A stretch of 64,000 bases of DNA, taken from positions 8,489,282 through 8,553,281 of the forward strand of contig OX392536.1 in NCBI GenBank assembly GCA_947623455.1. The letters are read 5' to 3'. Origin of the DNA: Mimachlamys varia (lineage: Eukaryota > Mollusca > Bivalvia > Pectinida > Pectinidae). Positions 46,330 to 58,927 of this stretch are shown piece after piece. Position 1 is the stretch's first letter. The number at the start of each line of letters is the position of its first letter. A program made the position numbers and the translations under genes. The notes under the pieces were generated by a model, which was given only the letters and a program-made list of their open reading frames with translations, did not search any database and was not told where the DNA came from.

Positions 46330-48780
46330 ATATATAATTATTATATGTCTTCTACAACTGAAATTTGGACTTTATGTAGGTCATACCTAAATCAATATTT
46401 AATGATATATATATAGTTATTTACATGTAACTCATTATAAAGCATTATTTCAATTTCAATAATTTAATAAGATTTGAATATTATCTCCATCATCAGATAA
46501 TGGGCTATTCAAATCACACTGGTTCCATATGCCCATGTATGGTCCATGGTCCATTCCTTAAACAATTCTTGTTATCACTATTTCTTGAGAAGCACAAGAT
46601 GGATCATTCTCAAATTTCATGTGTAGGTTCCCCTTGGAGCCTAGTTGTGCAAAGTTGGATTTATGAGTTATAGTTTTTATCGCAACTTCTTGAGAAATAC
46701 TTGATACATCTTCTCAAATTTCATATATAGGTTCCTCTTGATTTGGTACCTAGTTTATAGTGCATGGTGCATTCATGGACAGATCCGATAAACAATATGG
46801 CCGACAGGTGGCCATCTCAGATTTGTGAGTAATAGTTATCACTAATTTCTTGACCATTACTGGATGTGTTCTTCACAAATTTCGTTTGTAGGTTTTTTCT
46901 GGTGATTAGTTTTGCCCTTTCAATTTTGGGACTGATCAGAAAAAAACAATGGCTGACAGATGGCCATCTTTTATTTTGACATTTAAAATTTATCGCAATT
47001 TCTTGAGAAATACTGAAGGAATCTTTCTCAAATTTCATATGTATATATTTACACCTCTCTCTTCTTGTGCTAAGTAAACTCTGACTGCGAATATTTTAGT
47101 GTATACGCAGTGAAAAAAGGCTCGGCGTATTGATATTTGTTCAAATATGGCGTCGTTCACGCTTCAGAAAAATAAGTATTCGCTGTCGGCCATTGTTTTG
47201 TTCCTACAAGATTTTGAAAAATGGAACATATATGGAATCAATTTACTGGTTTCTAGCGAAATCTTAATTCCAAATGATGCGCATTCAAAATTCTTTGATG
47301 GTAACGCAAACATGGCGGCGCCCTGGTGTTGTGACGTTACTCCTATAACATAAGAGGCCGCTGGTCGGCCTTTTTATTATCGGATATGATTTTGCCGACT
47401 GCGACCTCTTATTTCCGAAGCACTAATTCTTTGATGCAGATTCCGCCCTCGATTTAAGGGGAATGAAGTCGGCTTGAAAAAACCTACTTCAGTGATTGAC
47501 AGTTCATAAAAACAGTGTCTACTCACGTTTTATGTAATTAAGATCCCATATGTATGTCAAAGATACAATTATATAGAATATTACGGACCGCCAAACACGA
47601 AATACAAGACCAAGCGGCTGAAGCAACTCTCCGGCTTATTTTTCAAAATGGCTTCATCGGTTGATAAAAAATAGTACAGGTCCTTTTAAACGGAACGAAA
47701 TGAGCCAGAACTTGGTTGTATTCCGCTTGTAGAACATTGTATGTATTTCCATTTTTGTATTAATCGCAAAAACGACGTGATATTTAAATTTACTTCCGAC
47801 AATGTTGTCTGCTTCACTTCGACATAAGAAAAACATTAGTTGTATAAAATTGAGTGTTTGACACGAAATTCTCCTGATTTCATGATGGATTTATGGAAAG
47901 GAATGCTATTTGGACTTTGTTGATCATTTAAATGTAAGTGACACGCTATATTTTTTTTTCAAAATCCAGACTTTGAAAAATTGATCGTCAGCATGGGGAA
48001 AATCAGCTATGGGCAGTTAGAGGTTACACGGCGCCTGTCAAAAAATATCTCGCTGTGTTACACCTCTAACATTGTTGGAGTATTGTGACGTCGGACCGCG
48101 TCACAACCAGATCACTGTGTCAATGCGTGTACATAACGACCGTTATAAATACAGAAATAAACTTGACATGCTAGAAATATTATTTAATACCAACATTACA
48201 TATGATGTTATGAAAAAAATTAGTGCTGGTCCCTGTGTATTTTCTAAATTTATTAATATATTGATGAAATCCAAAGGGACTATATTATCTTAGCAACCAC
48301 GGCCATCGTAGCTACCATCTTACCAACCAGCTTTGAATGCTTTTTTCTTCGTATAGCACTTGATCATGAAAATGAATAATGGTGTAAATATAAGGATTGT
48401 ACCTCATTTCGACTGCGTATACGGTAGTATGCCCACAGTTGGCAAAGAACATAATCCATGGTGCGCTTTAGCACTCCATAGTGAATATGTTCGTGCCCAA
48501 CTGATGGCCATCTTGGTTTTAACAATGAAAATTTCTCATTTCATATGTAGTCTCTGCTGGTTCCTAGTTGTTCTATTTGGTTTTGAGACTGATCAAAAAG
48601 ACAAAAATACTCCTGCTACAATCTTTCTTTTAATATTGCGTTTTCTTAAGAGGAATTCACAATTTTTATAGAACTGAAATTAAATACATGTAAGAGAAAA
48701 GAAGGGAAAAGATCTAACAACTTAAGAACAAATAAAGATTGTCTATGGTGGGCGCTAAGATCCCTCTGGGTTCTCCCTTT
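46330..48780. other. Gene-free stretch with weak repeats
   Basis: It contains imperfect ~150-bp direct repeats (CTTGAGAAATACT...CAAATTTCATATGTA, 46640-47045) and a hairpin TTAGAGGTTACAC / GTGTTACACCTCTAA at about 48019-48072. A 68-codon frame starts at 47147 (MASFTLQKNKYSLSAIVLFL), in a sequence context like a first exon but with no recognised product. Confidence 0.4.
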
Positions 48781-48782
48781 TT

Positions 48783-49600
48783 AGGTCATCTGACCCAAAG
48801 GGTCAGGATGACCTATTGCCATCATGCTTCGTCCATGGTCCGTAAACTTTTCCTTTAACAATCTTCTTCTCAATAACCAAATAGCCAAGGATGCCGATAT
48901 TTGGCCTGTAGGTATCTGGGATAGAGTGCTACAAAGTTTCCTCATATCAATTACTTTGACCTATTTTCAAGGTCACAGGGATCAAATATGTAAAAATATC
49001 TAAGAAACATTTTCTCAATAACCAAAAGGCCCAGGATACTGATATTTAGCCTGTAAGTACCTTGGATAGAGTGCTACAAAGTTTCCCCATATCAATGACA
49101 TTGACATACTTTCAAGTTCACAGGGGTCAAATGTAGTACAATTCTTTCAAACACTTCTCCTCAGTAACTATAAGGCCTAGGGTGATTATATTATGCCTAT
49201 AGCATGCTGGAATTAAAGGCCACCAAATCTCCTCATATCAATGACCTTTACCTACTTTTAAGGTCACTTTGGTCAAATATGTAAAAAATCTTTAAGAATC
49301 TTCTTCTCAATAACCAAAAGGCCAAGGATACTGATACTTGGCCAGTAGCTACCTTGGATAGAGTGTTACAAAATATCCTCATATCAATGACCTTGACCTA
49401 CTTTCAAGACCACAGGGGTCATATATGTAAAAATATTTAAGAATCTTCTCCTCAATAACCAAAAGGCCCAGGGTGCTGATATTTGGCCAGTAGGTACCTG
49501 GGATAGAGTGTTACAAAGTGTCCTCATATCAATGACCTTGACCAATGCTTAAGATCACAGGTGTCAAAAATGTAAAAGTATTTAAGAAACTTTTTCTCAG
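48783..49600. mobile_element. Second copy of the TCAAGGTCA-array repeat family
   Basis: It opens with AGGTCATCTGACCC and its inverse GGGTCAGGATGACCT, then five to six ~135-bp units with CTTCTCAATAACCAAAAGGC, GATATTTGGCC and GACCTTGACC/TCAAGGTCACAGGGGTCAA. More diverged than 31808-34422; the right terminus was not identified. Confidence 0.7.
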
Positions 49601-50079
49601 TAACTTTACAAGTCTATACTGATAAACATTTAACAGTGAGTTATATACATTTTGTAAGTTGATTGATATATATATATTATCTATTTCTGAGATGCTACAA
49701 GAAAAGCTGGAGATGATTATATCTCAAAAGTAAAAACATGCACATTTCCAACAGGCATGGGGTAATTAAAAATGTAATGGTAATGCATTGCAATTGAAGA
49801 CAAATTTAATTACATGTAATGGTAATGTAATTCATTACATTACAAAATCCCTGTAATGCCCAATTACTTTTCAATTACATTTCAATTACAAGTATATTTC
49901 ACCTGATTTTGAAGAGGGCCATAGTGGATTCAAAAGTACTCAAAAAGTTGTTTTAAAGGACAATTATAAATCAAGTGAAATAAATTTACTTAATTATTCA
50001 TGATAAGTATTACATGTATTATTCCTGCATGTCTATCTCCTCATGTACTTAAATGTATAAAAATAGTTAAAGAGTACAG

Positions 50080-50230
50080 TTGAGTGTAAGCTAACCTTTA
50101 CACCTAGTGCACTAGTAGTGCACTACGTAAACTAGTAGTGCACTACACCCTGAACCCCATATAGGCCAAATACCCCTACAGGTAAATGGGCAGTCCCATC
50201 TACCTGTGATTCTTACCTGTGTAGTACTTA
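50080..50230. repeat. Inner inverted repeat, left arm (partner 54780-54965)
   Basis: GTAAGCTAACCTTTACACC with TAGTGCACTAGTAGTGCACT here is inverted at 54850-54960 as AGTGCACTAGGGTGTAAAGG and GTTAGCTTACACT. Both arms also carry ACAGGTAA...CCCAT...ACCTGT motifs. Confidence 0.8.
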
Positions 50231-50854
50231 GAAGCTGGCCTTATCATAAGTTAATATTTATAACTTTAATATATAAATGTATATATTAATGTTATGTAGT
50301 TATTTTTCTGAAACAACCTCCTTTCTTTCATTTCAAAACTATAAATTTTGTCATCATGATATTTACTCTAAGAGTTGTCCTAAACATTTCTTGCATACAG
50401 GACATAAATAAAAAAAAAAGACAATAATTTAACTTACAATTTTGATGTCTTATATTTTGTAATTTGATAAACATCATTTACACCAGTAACGTTTTTATAT
50501 TTATTTACCAATTTACATTCAAGTATATTGAAAAATTGGAGCAATATCCATTGCTAATTATTTGTTTAGGATATATATATTCCCCATGAAAAACTAATAA
50601 CTACTTAATTAAACTAAATATATATTTTTATTAAATACATTCATCCCTCAGACCTGTATATTCATGGACAGGTTATAGAGTTTTGTCAATCTTTATTTTT
50701 ATTTAATTTTCTATATATCTAGACCTGTATGTATATCACATGCAACAGTGTTGATATATATATATAAGAACTTGAATTTGAAAAAAAAGTTATACAACAA
50801 ATTTTAATTTAGTCAGGTTTTTCAGTATGGGTCAGATGTTTTGATTTGACCCTC

Positions 50855-52110
50855 AGGCCTCAGGTAATTACCTGACCTGTCTCAGCGTCATCTCGGAACA
50901 CCTGCTGACATAAGCCTGTCAGTGACACAATTGAGGTGTGAATTCCTCACCTGACTATCACTGGTCAAATTTGAAACCAATTTGATTAAAGGGCTCAGTT
51001 GGAGATAACCAGGATCAATTGAATACATATTGTAAGTTTTGCTCAGGTTTATCATGTTTATAAACCACATTCATGACATGGAATTAAAAATCATTGAGAT
51101 TATTTGATATTTTCATATTTCCATTTAAAAAGTGGATATAATCTGTGGACTAGCTCTGGTTTTATACATCTCTGCTCTGTTGAATTTTTGTTTTGTTTCG
51201 TTCAAAACATTTAATAATGCATTGATAGTAAATAGGATAAATTAAAAAAAAAATTACTAGAAAACAATATAAGTTTATATCGGTCCTTTACCAGATTCTG
51301 ATTTTCTTAACTTAAATATTGTACTTAAAATAAGTATTTTATGACACTTAAATTAATACAATCAAATGATACATTTTGATTTTTAAACTTTACATATATA
51401 TATACTTATGAAATGAATACATGATGAAAAATTATCTACAGTTTATATTGGGCGAAATATTGTTACGCTCAGTCTCTAAATGCAGTTTGATAAACAATTA
51501 AACTAAAATTCATTATACTTAATTTTTTTAATTATCAATATAAAAGGATTCAATTAAAAAAATTTCCCATATGTAGGCCTAAATATTGAAGACAATTACA
51601 GGATGTATTAAATATGACTTGAAGGTTTATGTGTATATGTAGTAATTATTAAAAAAAAAAAAAAGAACAATTTAAAACCAGGTCAGTGTAATGGAATCAA
51701 TTCAATTAACTTAACATTCTAATTTCTAAGCATACAACCACAGACTTAGCCAAGTCCGTGATACAACAAATAAATAATATGCAGTTACCTATATTAGAAA
51801 TAAGTAGCCTATGCCAGTCACATTTATTGTACTTTTAAATTAACCTAATGACTTATTGATACATTTGTATCTATAACTTAAAAGGGACAGATACAGATCT
51901 ACAGGTAGAATCATTTACCCTCCAGGCATAATTATGTACTTGACCTGCCTGGGCCACATCCTCCCAGAGTTCAGGGGACACACCTGTAGGCTGGCTGTAG
52001 TTAGCCAGGTGTGAATTTCTCACCTCCCTCTCCCCCAGGGCCATCACTGGCCAAGTTTGATTATAGGCTAGGGCCCTAATTGATGAATGATGAACCAATT
52101 TGATAATTGA
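50855..52110. repeat. Direct repeat pair inside the hAT-type element
   Basis: 50875-51000 and 51935-52065 share an order of motifs: ACCTG, GAATT(C/T)CTCACCT, ATCACTGG(T/C)CAA and TTTGA. They are diverged, probably an old internal duplication. Confidence 0.55.
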
Positions 52111-52837
52111 CGATAACATTGTATAACAGTCGATTGGATTACATTGTACATGTACAAATGTATATTGATATTATGGTATGAAGAAGAAAATGGCTTTCAT
52201 GATATGTTTATTTGTACATGAATGTATACATATAATGAAACGAAATACCAATGCCAGTGCATGTAGGTATTATATTGTATGGCTTAATTCTTAATGTCAA
52301 ATTCATTAAAGTACTATTCTATGTACAAAATCTGTTATTCTAATATCTGATTTTTTTTATATTACAATATGTTGTTTACTTTATTTCTTTATACACTTTT
52401 AGCAAGATTAACTATTGACAACATAATGTATTATATAGTTCATTTATTATACCATTTTAACCAAACACATTCCTTTCGATTAAATTGTAGAATGTAAATA
52501 TTTAAATGAAAAAGAATCATTGTTACTTGTACCAAAATTTAACTTATATATGTAAGTTAAAGTTTGTTTATTATATATGGTTCATTCCCACTCAGCCAAC
52601 ATCTTAAAACAACATTACCTGTATTTACCTGGACAAATCTGAGTATAGTCTGTTTCAATATATTTACAAGTATAAATCACCTGTTCTTTTATTTCCAAGT
52701 TAAACTAAATAAGTCAACTACAATAAAAGATACTTTGTAATTAAAAAAAATGAAAAATATACTTTGTGATTGAAAAAAATATAATAGAATGATAAAAAAA
52801 TTCATAATAAACAATTTCACCAAAAACATAATTATAC

Positions 52838-52870
52838 CACCGACTTTAGATTGCATAATCTAAGTCTGTG
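52838..52870. repeat. Degenerate CACGGACTTAGA-type hairpin
   Basis: CACCGACTTTAGA pairs with TCTAAGTCTGTG with mismatches. A degenerate CAGAGACGTAT-type hairpin follows at 52891-52915, so the two hairpin types sit side by side here. Confidence 0.6.
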
Positions 52871-53328
52871 ATTATACCATTATTTTTTATCAGAGACGTA
52901 TATTGTATGTCTTTGTTTTTTACATTAAATCACGGAACTTTATTAAATGCTATTTAAGGCCGAAATTACGAATGTAAAATATATATAGGAACAATGAATA
53001 ATTATTCACTCTAAATTTTAGTGAACCAATTTGCACTTTAAAATTCTAATTTTAGGGGTTTTTTATTTTCTAATTTTCAAATAATTTTCTTGTACTTAGA
53101 CTGTAATAAACAACTATATTTGTTTCATACTGGCAAACACTCAGATAATAGTTGGTTACCTGGAAAATGGTAGGAGATGGATTCATATTCGGTTCCAGAT
53201 GGATTCAAATTTTCAGTGAAATTATTTTTTATACATATATTCAAAACGTCATAAAAACCTTTTAAAATTTAACTTAGATGGTTTCAACTAAATACTGTTT
53301 TAAGCAAGGAAGAAGTTGTAAATGCTCT

Positions 53329-53356
53329 CACGGACTTAGATTAGTCTAAGTCCGTG
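53329..53356. repeat. Dispersed hairpin, CACGGACTTAGA type
   Basis: Perfect 12-bp arms CACGGACTTAGA / TCTAAGTCCGTG with a 4-nt TTAG loop, identical in arms to 6087-6121. Confidence 0.9.
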
Positions 53357-54051
53357 GTGCTCTTGAGCTTCACAAATCAAATAAATTATGATCTGATGAA
53401 AAAATCAGTTACATGGTATCAATAATCAATCTATATGTCAAACTATTTTATTTCATTTTTAATAGGGGTAAGAACCGGAACAGTTGCTAGCAGGAAACAT
53501 ATATAAAGCATTGTAAAATTAAACTGGCTTTCGAAAGAATTACTGGATAATGTTTCTATTTCATGTTAACAGCAAAATTACAATATCATAAACAATGTGT
53601 ATCAAAGAATTATACTTGAACTTTGATTATTATGGGATTGAGACAAGTGATCAGGGCACCAGAGTATTTGTTCTAATTTATTTGTTTGTTCATTTTTATC
53701 TTTCATTTTGGAGATTTTTTATCAAAAAGTATGATTCAATGCATAGTAATGAAAGTAATTAATTCAAAAAATGAACTTATGAAAATATCTGTACTCAAAT
53801 GAAACAAAGTTTATTCTATACATTCTAAAACTTCGCTAGCGAATATTATAAATGCTGGAAATTTAAGGTATCATTAATAAAACAAAATCTAAGGTATTTT
53901 CCAAAGTTTAGACAGTTTTTACTTAAACTTTATAATGTTTAAACAAGAATTCCACAGAATATAATGCAATTACTGCCTGTGTGACCAACAGAAGAAAGAT
54001 TATGAGACAGTTTTATGCACTTTTTAATTATGAAATTTTATTCATGTAAAC

Positions 54052-54085
54052 CAGAGACGTATAAAGCCATTTTTATACGTCTCTG
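54052..54085. repeat. Hairpin, CAGAGACGTATAAA type
   Basis: CAGAGACGTATAAA (54052-54065) pairs perfectly with TTTATACGTCTCTG (54072-54085). The half motif recurs near 5612. Confidence 0.9.
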
Positions 54086-54279
54086 TGTGAACATTTCCTA
54101 AACATTTCCACTGGAGTTATAGACAAGTCTCTCCAAAAAAAGGTAACACAAAGAAAACTTACAATGTATGAGTGATATCATGTTTCTATAAATGAAAATA
54201 TAAAAGTCCCATCTTAAGTTCGAAACAGAATACAGTGTATTTTGAATCAAAATGGTCTGATTTTGTATGTATATTATCA

Positions 54280-55680
54280 AGTTTTCAGAGCTTATCAATT
54301 TGTATTTATAGTTGAACACGGCTGTTTTAAATAATTGTTTTACCTTGAGTCCTCCATATACACATTCTATTTTTGTTGTAAATGTGTTTTCTCTTAACAT
54401 CAGTTTTTTAAAAAATGAGATAAAATAAATAAGTTAAAGTTCAAAATAATTCCACAGGTAAGTTGTTACCTGAGAATTAGATACTTTCCAAAAACAGACT
54501 ATAGCCTTACCTGTAATTAGTACCTATTGTTCTCACCCTATAACAACACTAAAATAGGATATGTTGGCTGAGTGGGAAGACACCTTATATATATATCTAT
54601 TTAAACTGACATGCAGCGTATTAATTTAAAACAAGTTACTATGATGATCGAATATCATCCGGCATAAAATCAGAATTTTTCATTCTTGTGCTTTTAATAT
54701 ATAAGTAACAAACTAAAGACTTCTTCATTACACATCTTCAATAGTATAAACATAAAAATACAGGTAAATCATATTACATCTGTACAGGTAAGGACACAGG
54801 TAGATATGGACACTCCCATTACCTGTATGGGGGTTTTTGTGGTCACACCTGACTAGACGTAGTGCACTACTAGTTTACCTGTAGTTTAAATGTAGTGCAC
54901 TACTAGTTTAAACGTAGTGCACTCCTAGTGCACTAGGGTGTAAAGGTTAGCTTACACTCAATTGTAAATAAAAATAAACAGTTTAAAGATTAAATTCTAT
55001 TTTACATGTATGTTTCTAAAAAAAGATTTACAACTATACTTCAAATATTTAGGTTCTGAAATAAGCTTTTGACCATAGATTATAAACTGTACCTGTTTGT
55101 GACAGGTGAAACCAATTCAACTATTGTGTACATATCAAATATATTTGATCTACCTGGTCAGGTAGGCAAAAATCACACAATTAAGTTAATTAGTGACTAC
55201 AATAGTGGCTTATGACAAGGGACTAGCTAGACTTATCTACATTTGTACCTGGTCAAGAAGACTTGGAATCACAGATGAGTGTCAAGGGGTATACAAGTAC
55301 ATACATTTAGTATGGCCTGTGCTGTTGGGTGTCTTCCCACTCAGCCAACATATCCTATTTAAATTTTAGTATAGGGCACAGGTAGTGTTGTTACAGGGTG
55401 AGAACTATATGAACTAATTACAGTTAAGGCTATAGTCTGTTTTTGGAAAGTGTCTAATTCTCAGGTAACAACTTACCTGTGGAATTATTTTGAACTTGAA
55501 CTTATTCATTTTATCTCATTAAAAAATTGATGTTTAGAGAGAACACATTTACAACAAATATAGAATGTGTATATGGAGGACTCAAGATAAAATAATTAAA
55601 CAAGCCTAGATCAACTTAATTTTATATAGGTTCTTTGAAGTTTTGAAATTGTGGGAATTGATAAGCTCTGAAAACTTAAA
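54280..55680. repeat. Long inverted repeat with ~310-bp arms
   Basis: The left arm 54280-54590 (from GTTTTCAGAGCTTATCAA to TGGCTGAGTGGGAAGACACC) is inverted at 55327-55680. Shared blocks include AATTCCACAGGTAAGTTGTT, AGACTATAGCC and GGATATGTTGGCTGAG. The ~735-bp spacer holds the 54780-54965 arm of another inverted repeat. A third copy of CCCACTCAGCCAACAT lies at 52588. Confidence 0.85.
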
Positions 55681-55932
55681 AATGTACATGCAGAATCAGA
55701 CCATACATTGCAAGTTTTATTGGTGTTACCTTAAAAATGTAATGTGTAATTTAATTAATTACATTGGCAAAGTAATGGTAATTTAATTAATTACATTTCA
55801 CATTTGTGTAATGGTAATGCTATTTTCACAAAGTAATGTGTAATTTAATTAATTACATTACCATGAAATTGAACCCATGCCTGATTTCCAATACAACATG
55901 TATGGGAAAAAAGGTCAGTTGTGCTATGATAT

Positions 55933-56005
55933 ATTTCTATAGTGTAGTGGTCATCACACTTGCCACTCTGTGGTGGGAGACTCAGGTTCAAATCCTGATG
56001 GAAAT
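55933..56005 (+). ncRNA. tRNA-like sequence, probably pseudogene or SINE head
   Basis: 73 nt fold roughly as a tRNA: a 7-bp acceptor stem ATTTCTA / TGGAAAT, GTAGTGGTCATCAC as D arm, and a T arm TCAGG-TTCAAAT-CCTGA. The anticodon stem pairs poorly and position 33 is not T, so a functional tRNA is unlikely. It resembles a valine-type tRNA body. Confidence 0.5.
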
Positions 56006-57560
56006 AATAGCACTACTTAAAATCTTGTTAACATTGCAAATTTAGATACATGTAAATACTTGTAAATAATATGATACATTCTATATATATTTTTTCTCTA
56101 TTCTTGCCTTTTTTACTGCATTCATACAACAGGGTTTTTATGCCATGTGATTTTTTTCTTGAAAATTACTTTCATTTTCAGTTATCAAAGTCTTCCATGT
56201 TGACATCCTGTGGTCCTTTTGTCCATCATGGTCACCAAATTTCAAAGGGAAGTTCCATGGTCAATTGCAAGCTATATGTATGAAATTGACTGATACAATT
56301 TTATAAGGGTCTAAGCCCAAAAGGCATCAAATTTTCAAACATTTTCTTATTCAGGCACATATATCAATGAATCCACATTGAGGTGTGAAGTTGTTTCATG
56401 CAGGGTACATTTCAGAGAGAGAATCGAAATGGTAGGTCAGTAAGCAAACAATTTTTTGAGCTTTACCAGATCTTTGTGGATGCAAATATAAGTTCAGGAT
56501 AAAATCATCTTCTTTCCATGGTAAAACTACAGTTTAAAGGTCAAGTTTATATGTTATTGCCATCTTCACTTCATTCCATTTGTGACATCCTTTCAGGTGT
56601 CACCCCACGACTAGTATTTCACGCCAAAAGAAATAGCGAATACCAAAGCGTCATCTGTACAAATTTATGTCAATTCCATGTTACAAATTTTATTGACCTT
56701 TATGTAAAGGAAATTAAAGTCCCTTGACCTTTTTCCATGTCAAATTGAACTGAATTTCAGATCAATTTCGGGTTAATTTCAGATAGCTAGACTACTGTAG
56801 GACATAACCTAGCTTGCCCATAGGGGCCCGAGAATTTGTTACACTTTCAGTGTAGCTTTTGGACCCCTAACTACGATGTCTAGATACTTTATACTTCCAC
56901 GGAGTTACAATTAGGTTGGCTTTTTCATCAGAAATTGCTCTTAACCTCAGAAGTGTGAAAAATACTCTAAAAACCTCAGTTTTGGTCCAAAACTAGATGT
57001 ATCAGGCACCTGTGACCTTGTCAATGCTTAACTGTACCATGTGCCTACATTAAAAGCAAGCAGTTTTCGTTTGTGTTTGTTTCCTATGTCACACATTATA
57101 ATCGTCAGATCCCTATTCTCGTTGATAACGTGTCGCCAATATAATTCATCACACTTTCGTCAACAAGCTACATCCACTGTTAATGAGACGTTATCAATAT
57201 TCTTAGGCCTAACCAAAATGTGACCAAATCATGACGGCGTTATGTTTTCTGCTGCGAGATGCTCTAAAAAACGTAATTCATTTTATACTGGAAAGTTATT
57301 TCAATCAATTCGTATTGCAAAGTTAAACACGTATGATGAAAGCACATACAAATTTAAAAAAAAAATAAAAATCTTGTCTCTGGATTACATTGTTTCTGTT
57401 GCCTAGTGATGAAAGAAACTAGCTATTGGCTGTTCCGCGAATGTACAATCATGACGTTAAGTGTACAACAATGCAACAAACGTGAAACACAGTGTGACAC
57501 CATTAGCTTAAAATACGAGTGAATGGCGGGCAATTTAAAATAGTTAATGAAAATATAAGA
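56006..57560. other. Gene-free stretch
   Basis: No exon, RNA gene or clear mobile element recognised. Confidence 0.45.
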
Positions 57561-57563
57561 ATT

Positions 57564-57695
57564 GAATGTCTATTTTGTTGCTTGCACCGGCTGATGAAGT
57601 CTTGAGTGAACCTCGTGCAAATGGTACATGATCACTTCATTTGCGTGAAGTTCACTTGACTTCATCAGCCGAATCAAGCAACAAAATATACATTC
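57564..57695. repeat. 132-bp imperfect palindrome
   Basis: TATTTTGTTGCTTG and GGCTGATGAAGTC, then GTGAAC, on the left are inverted on the right as GACTTCATCAGCC and CAAGCAACAAAATA. The arms are ~55 bp with a small number of mismatches and a GTACATGATC centre. Confidence 0.85.
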
Positions 57696-58389
57696 ATTCC
57701 CTAATAAGAAATTGAATACAATTAACGCCAATGAAAATAATAAGTCAGTTGAGTTTTTGATGCAGGGGCGTTCTCCGGTTTTTCGAAGCGGCAGGACAAG
57801 ACTGTCTTTGAACAAGTTTGATCTATTACGTCATGAGTAAACCACGTGCTACATCTCGTTAACCATTGCTTTCATACTTTTATGAAAAAACATTTCTTCT
57901 GGTAATGTTCATATAGTGGGTAGCAGCGCAAATCTAAAATATAAAGTTATAAAATAAATTGACGAAACCTATCAAACACATTGAAGATGTAAAAATTGTA
58001 CAAAGCTGTGGTACAACTGTATACAAGTCCTTGAGTGTCTTTTAGAACATATAAAAAAATGAACGGCTGTCACTGTGTCCCGCTTTTCTTTTAGTATAGG
58101 CAATTGGTTAACATAAGAACTGTTATTGCAACCCTGTAAACCTTAGAAGTTGCCAGTTCCGTAGGTATTATGAGACCATAAATCCGGAGTGGTTATTATG
58201 ACGCCTGCGATTGTGACGTCATAATCATAAAGTTAGAGACAATTCTTGCCGAAACTGGCTGTTGGCTGTTCCATTTATAAGAAATTTTCAGAAAAAATGT
58301 ATAATACAAATATAAATTCAATAAATATAAATAAAGGATTAAACAGCAAACTATGCCGAGAAATCGTTCTATAACACGGAATAGAATGA

Positions 58390-58830
58390 TGTCAGCTATA
58401 TGTACACGCCTTATATATATCGATGTATGTGTGCATTGTTTTATATGTCAGTTACATGTACACGCCTTATATATAGCGATGTATGTGTGCATTGTTTTAC
58501 ATGTCAGTTACTTGTACACGCCTTATATATAGCGATGTATGTGTGCATTTGTTTACATTCATGTGCATTGTTTTACATGTCAGCTATATGTACACGCCTT
58601 ATATAGCGATGTATGTGTGCATTGTTTTACATGTCAGTATGTACACGCCTTATATATAGCGATGTATGTGTGCATTGTTTTACATGTCAGTATGTACACG
58701 CCTTATATATAGCGATGTATGTATGCATTTGTTTACATTCATGTGCATCGTTTTACATGTCAGCTACAAGTACAAGCCTTCTATATAGCGATGTATGTAT
58801 GTGTGTGTGAAGTTTAAGTATATACTTCCT
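58390..58830. repeat. ~57-bp tandem repeat block, copy 1
   Basis: Units carry ATGTACACGCCTTATATA, TAGCGATGTATGTGTGCATT and GTTTTACATGTCAG. Related blocks occur at 60556-60755 and 62330-62510, each followed by GTGTGTGAAGTTTAAGT and a CTTCCTG...TTTCACC step, marking larger duplicated segments. Confidence 0.9.
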
Positions 58831-58927
58831 GCTTTCACCTTACGAACGTTATTCCTCGATTAAATCAACACAATACCAGGGAGGTAAATCTCATTTTTTG
58901 TTACTGTCTCTCATTCATTGTTCAGAG

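Larger units (their letters stand above)
49752..55883. mobile_element. 6.1-kb hAT-type non-autonomous element
   Basis: The left end CAGGCATGGG and right end CCCATGCCTG are exact inverses, flanked by identical 8-bp duplications ATTTCCAA (49744-49751, 55884-55891). Both ends carry subterminal TGTAATGGTAATG / TTAATTACATT repeats. The interior is AT-rich, has no transposase-length frame, and contains large inverted repeats listed separately. The 8-bp duplication and subterminal repeats fit hAT. The strand is arbitrary. Confidence 0.88.

Noticed and set aside
55933..56005. Functional tRNA gene
   Set aside because: Acceptor and T arms pair, but the anticodon arm does not and position 33 is not T; kept only as a tRNA-like sequence.
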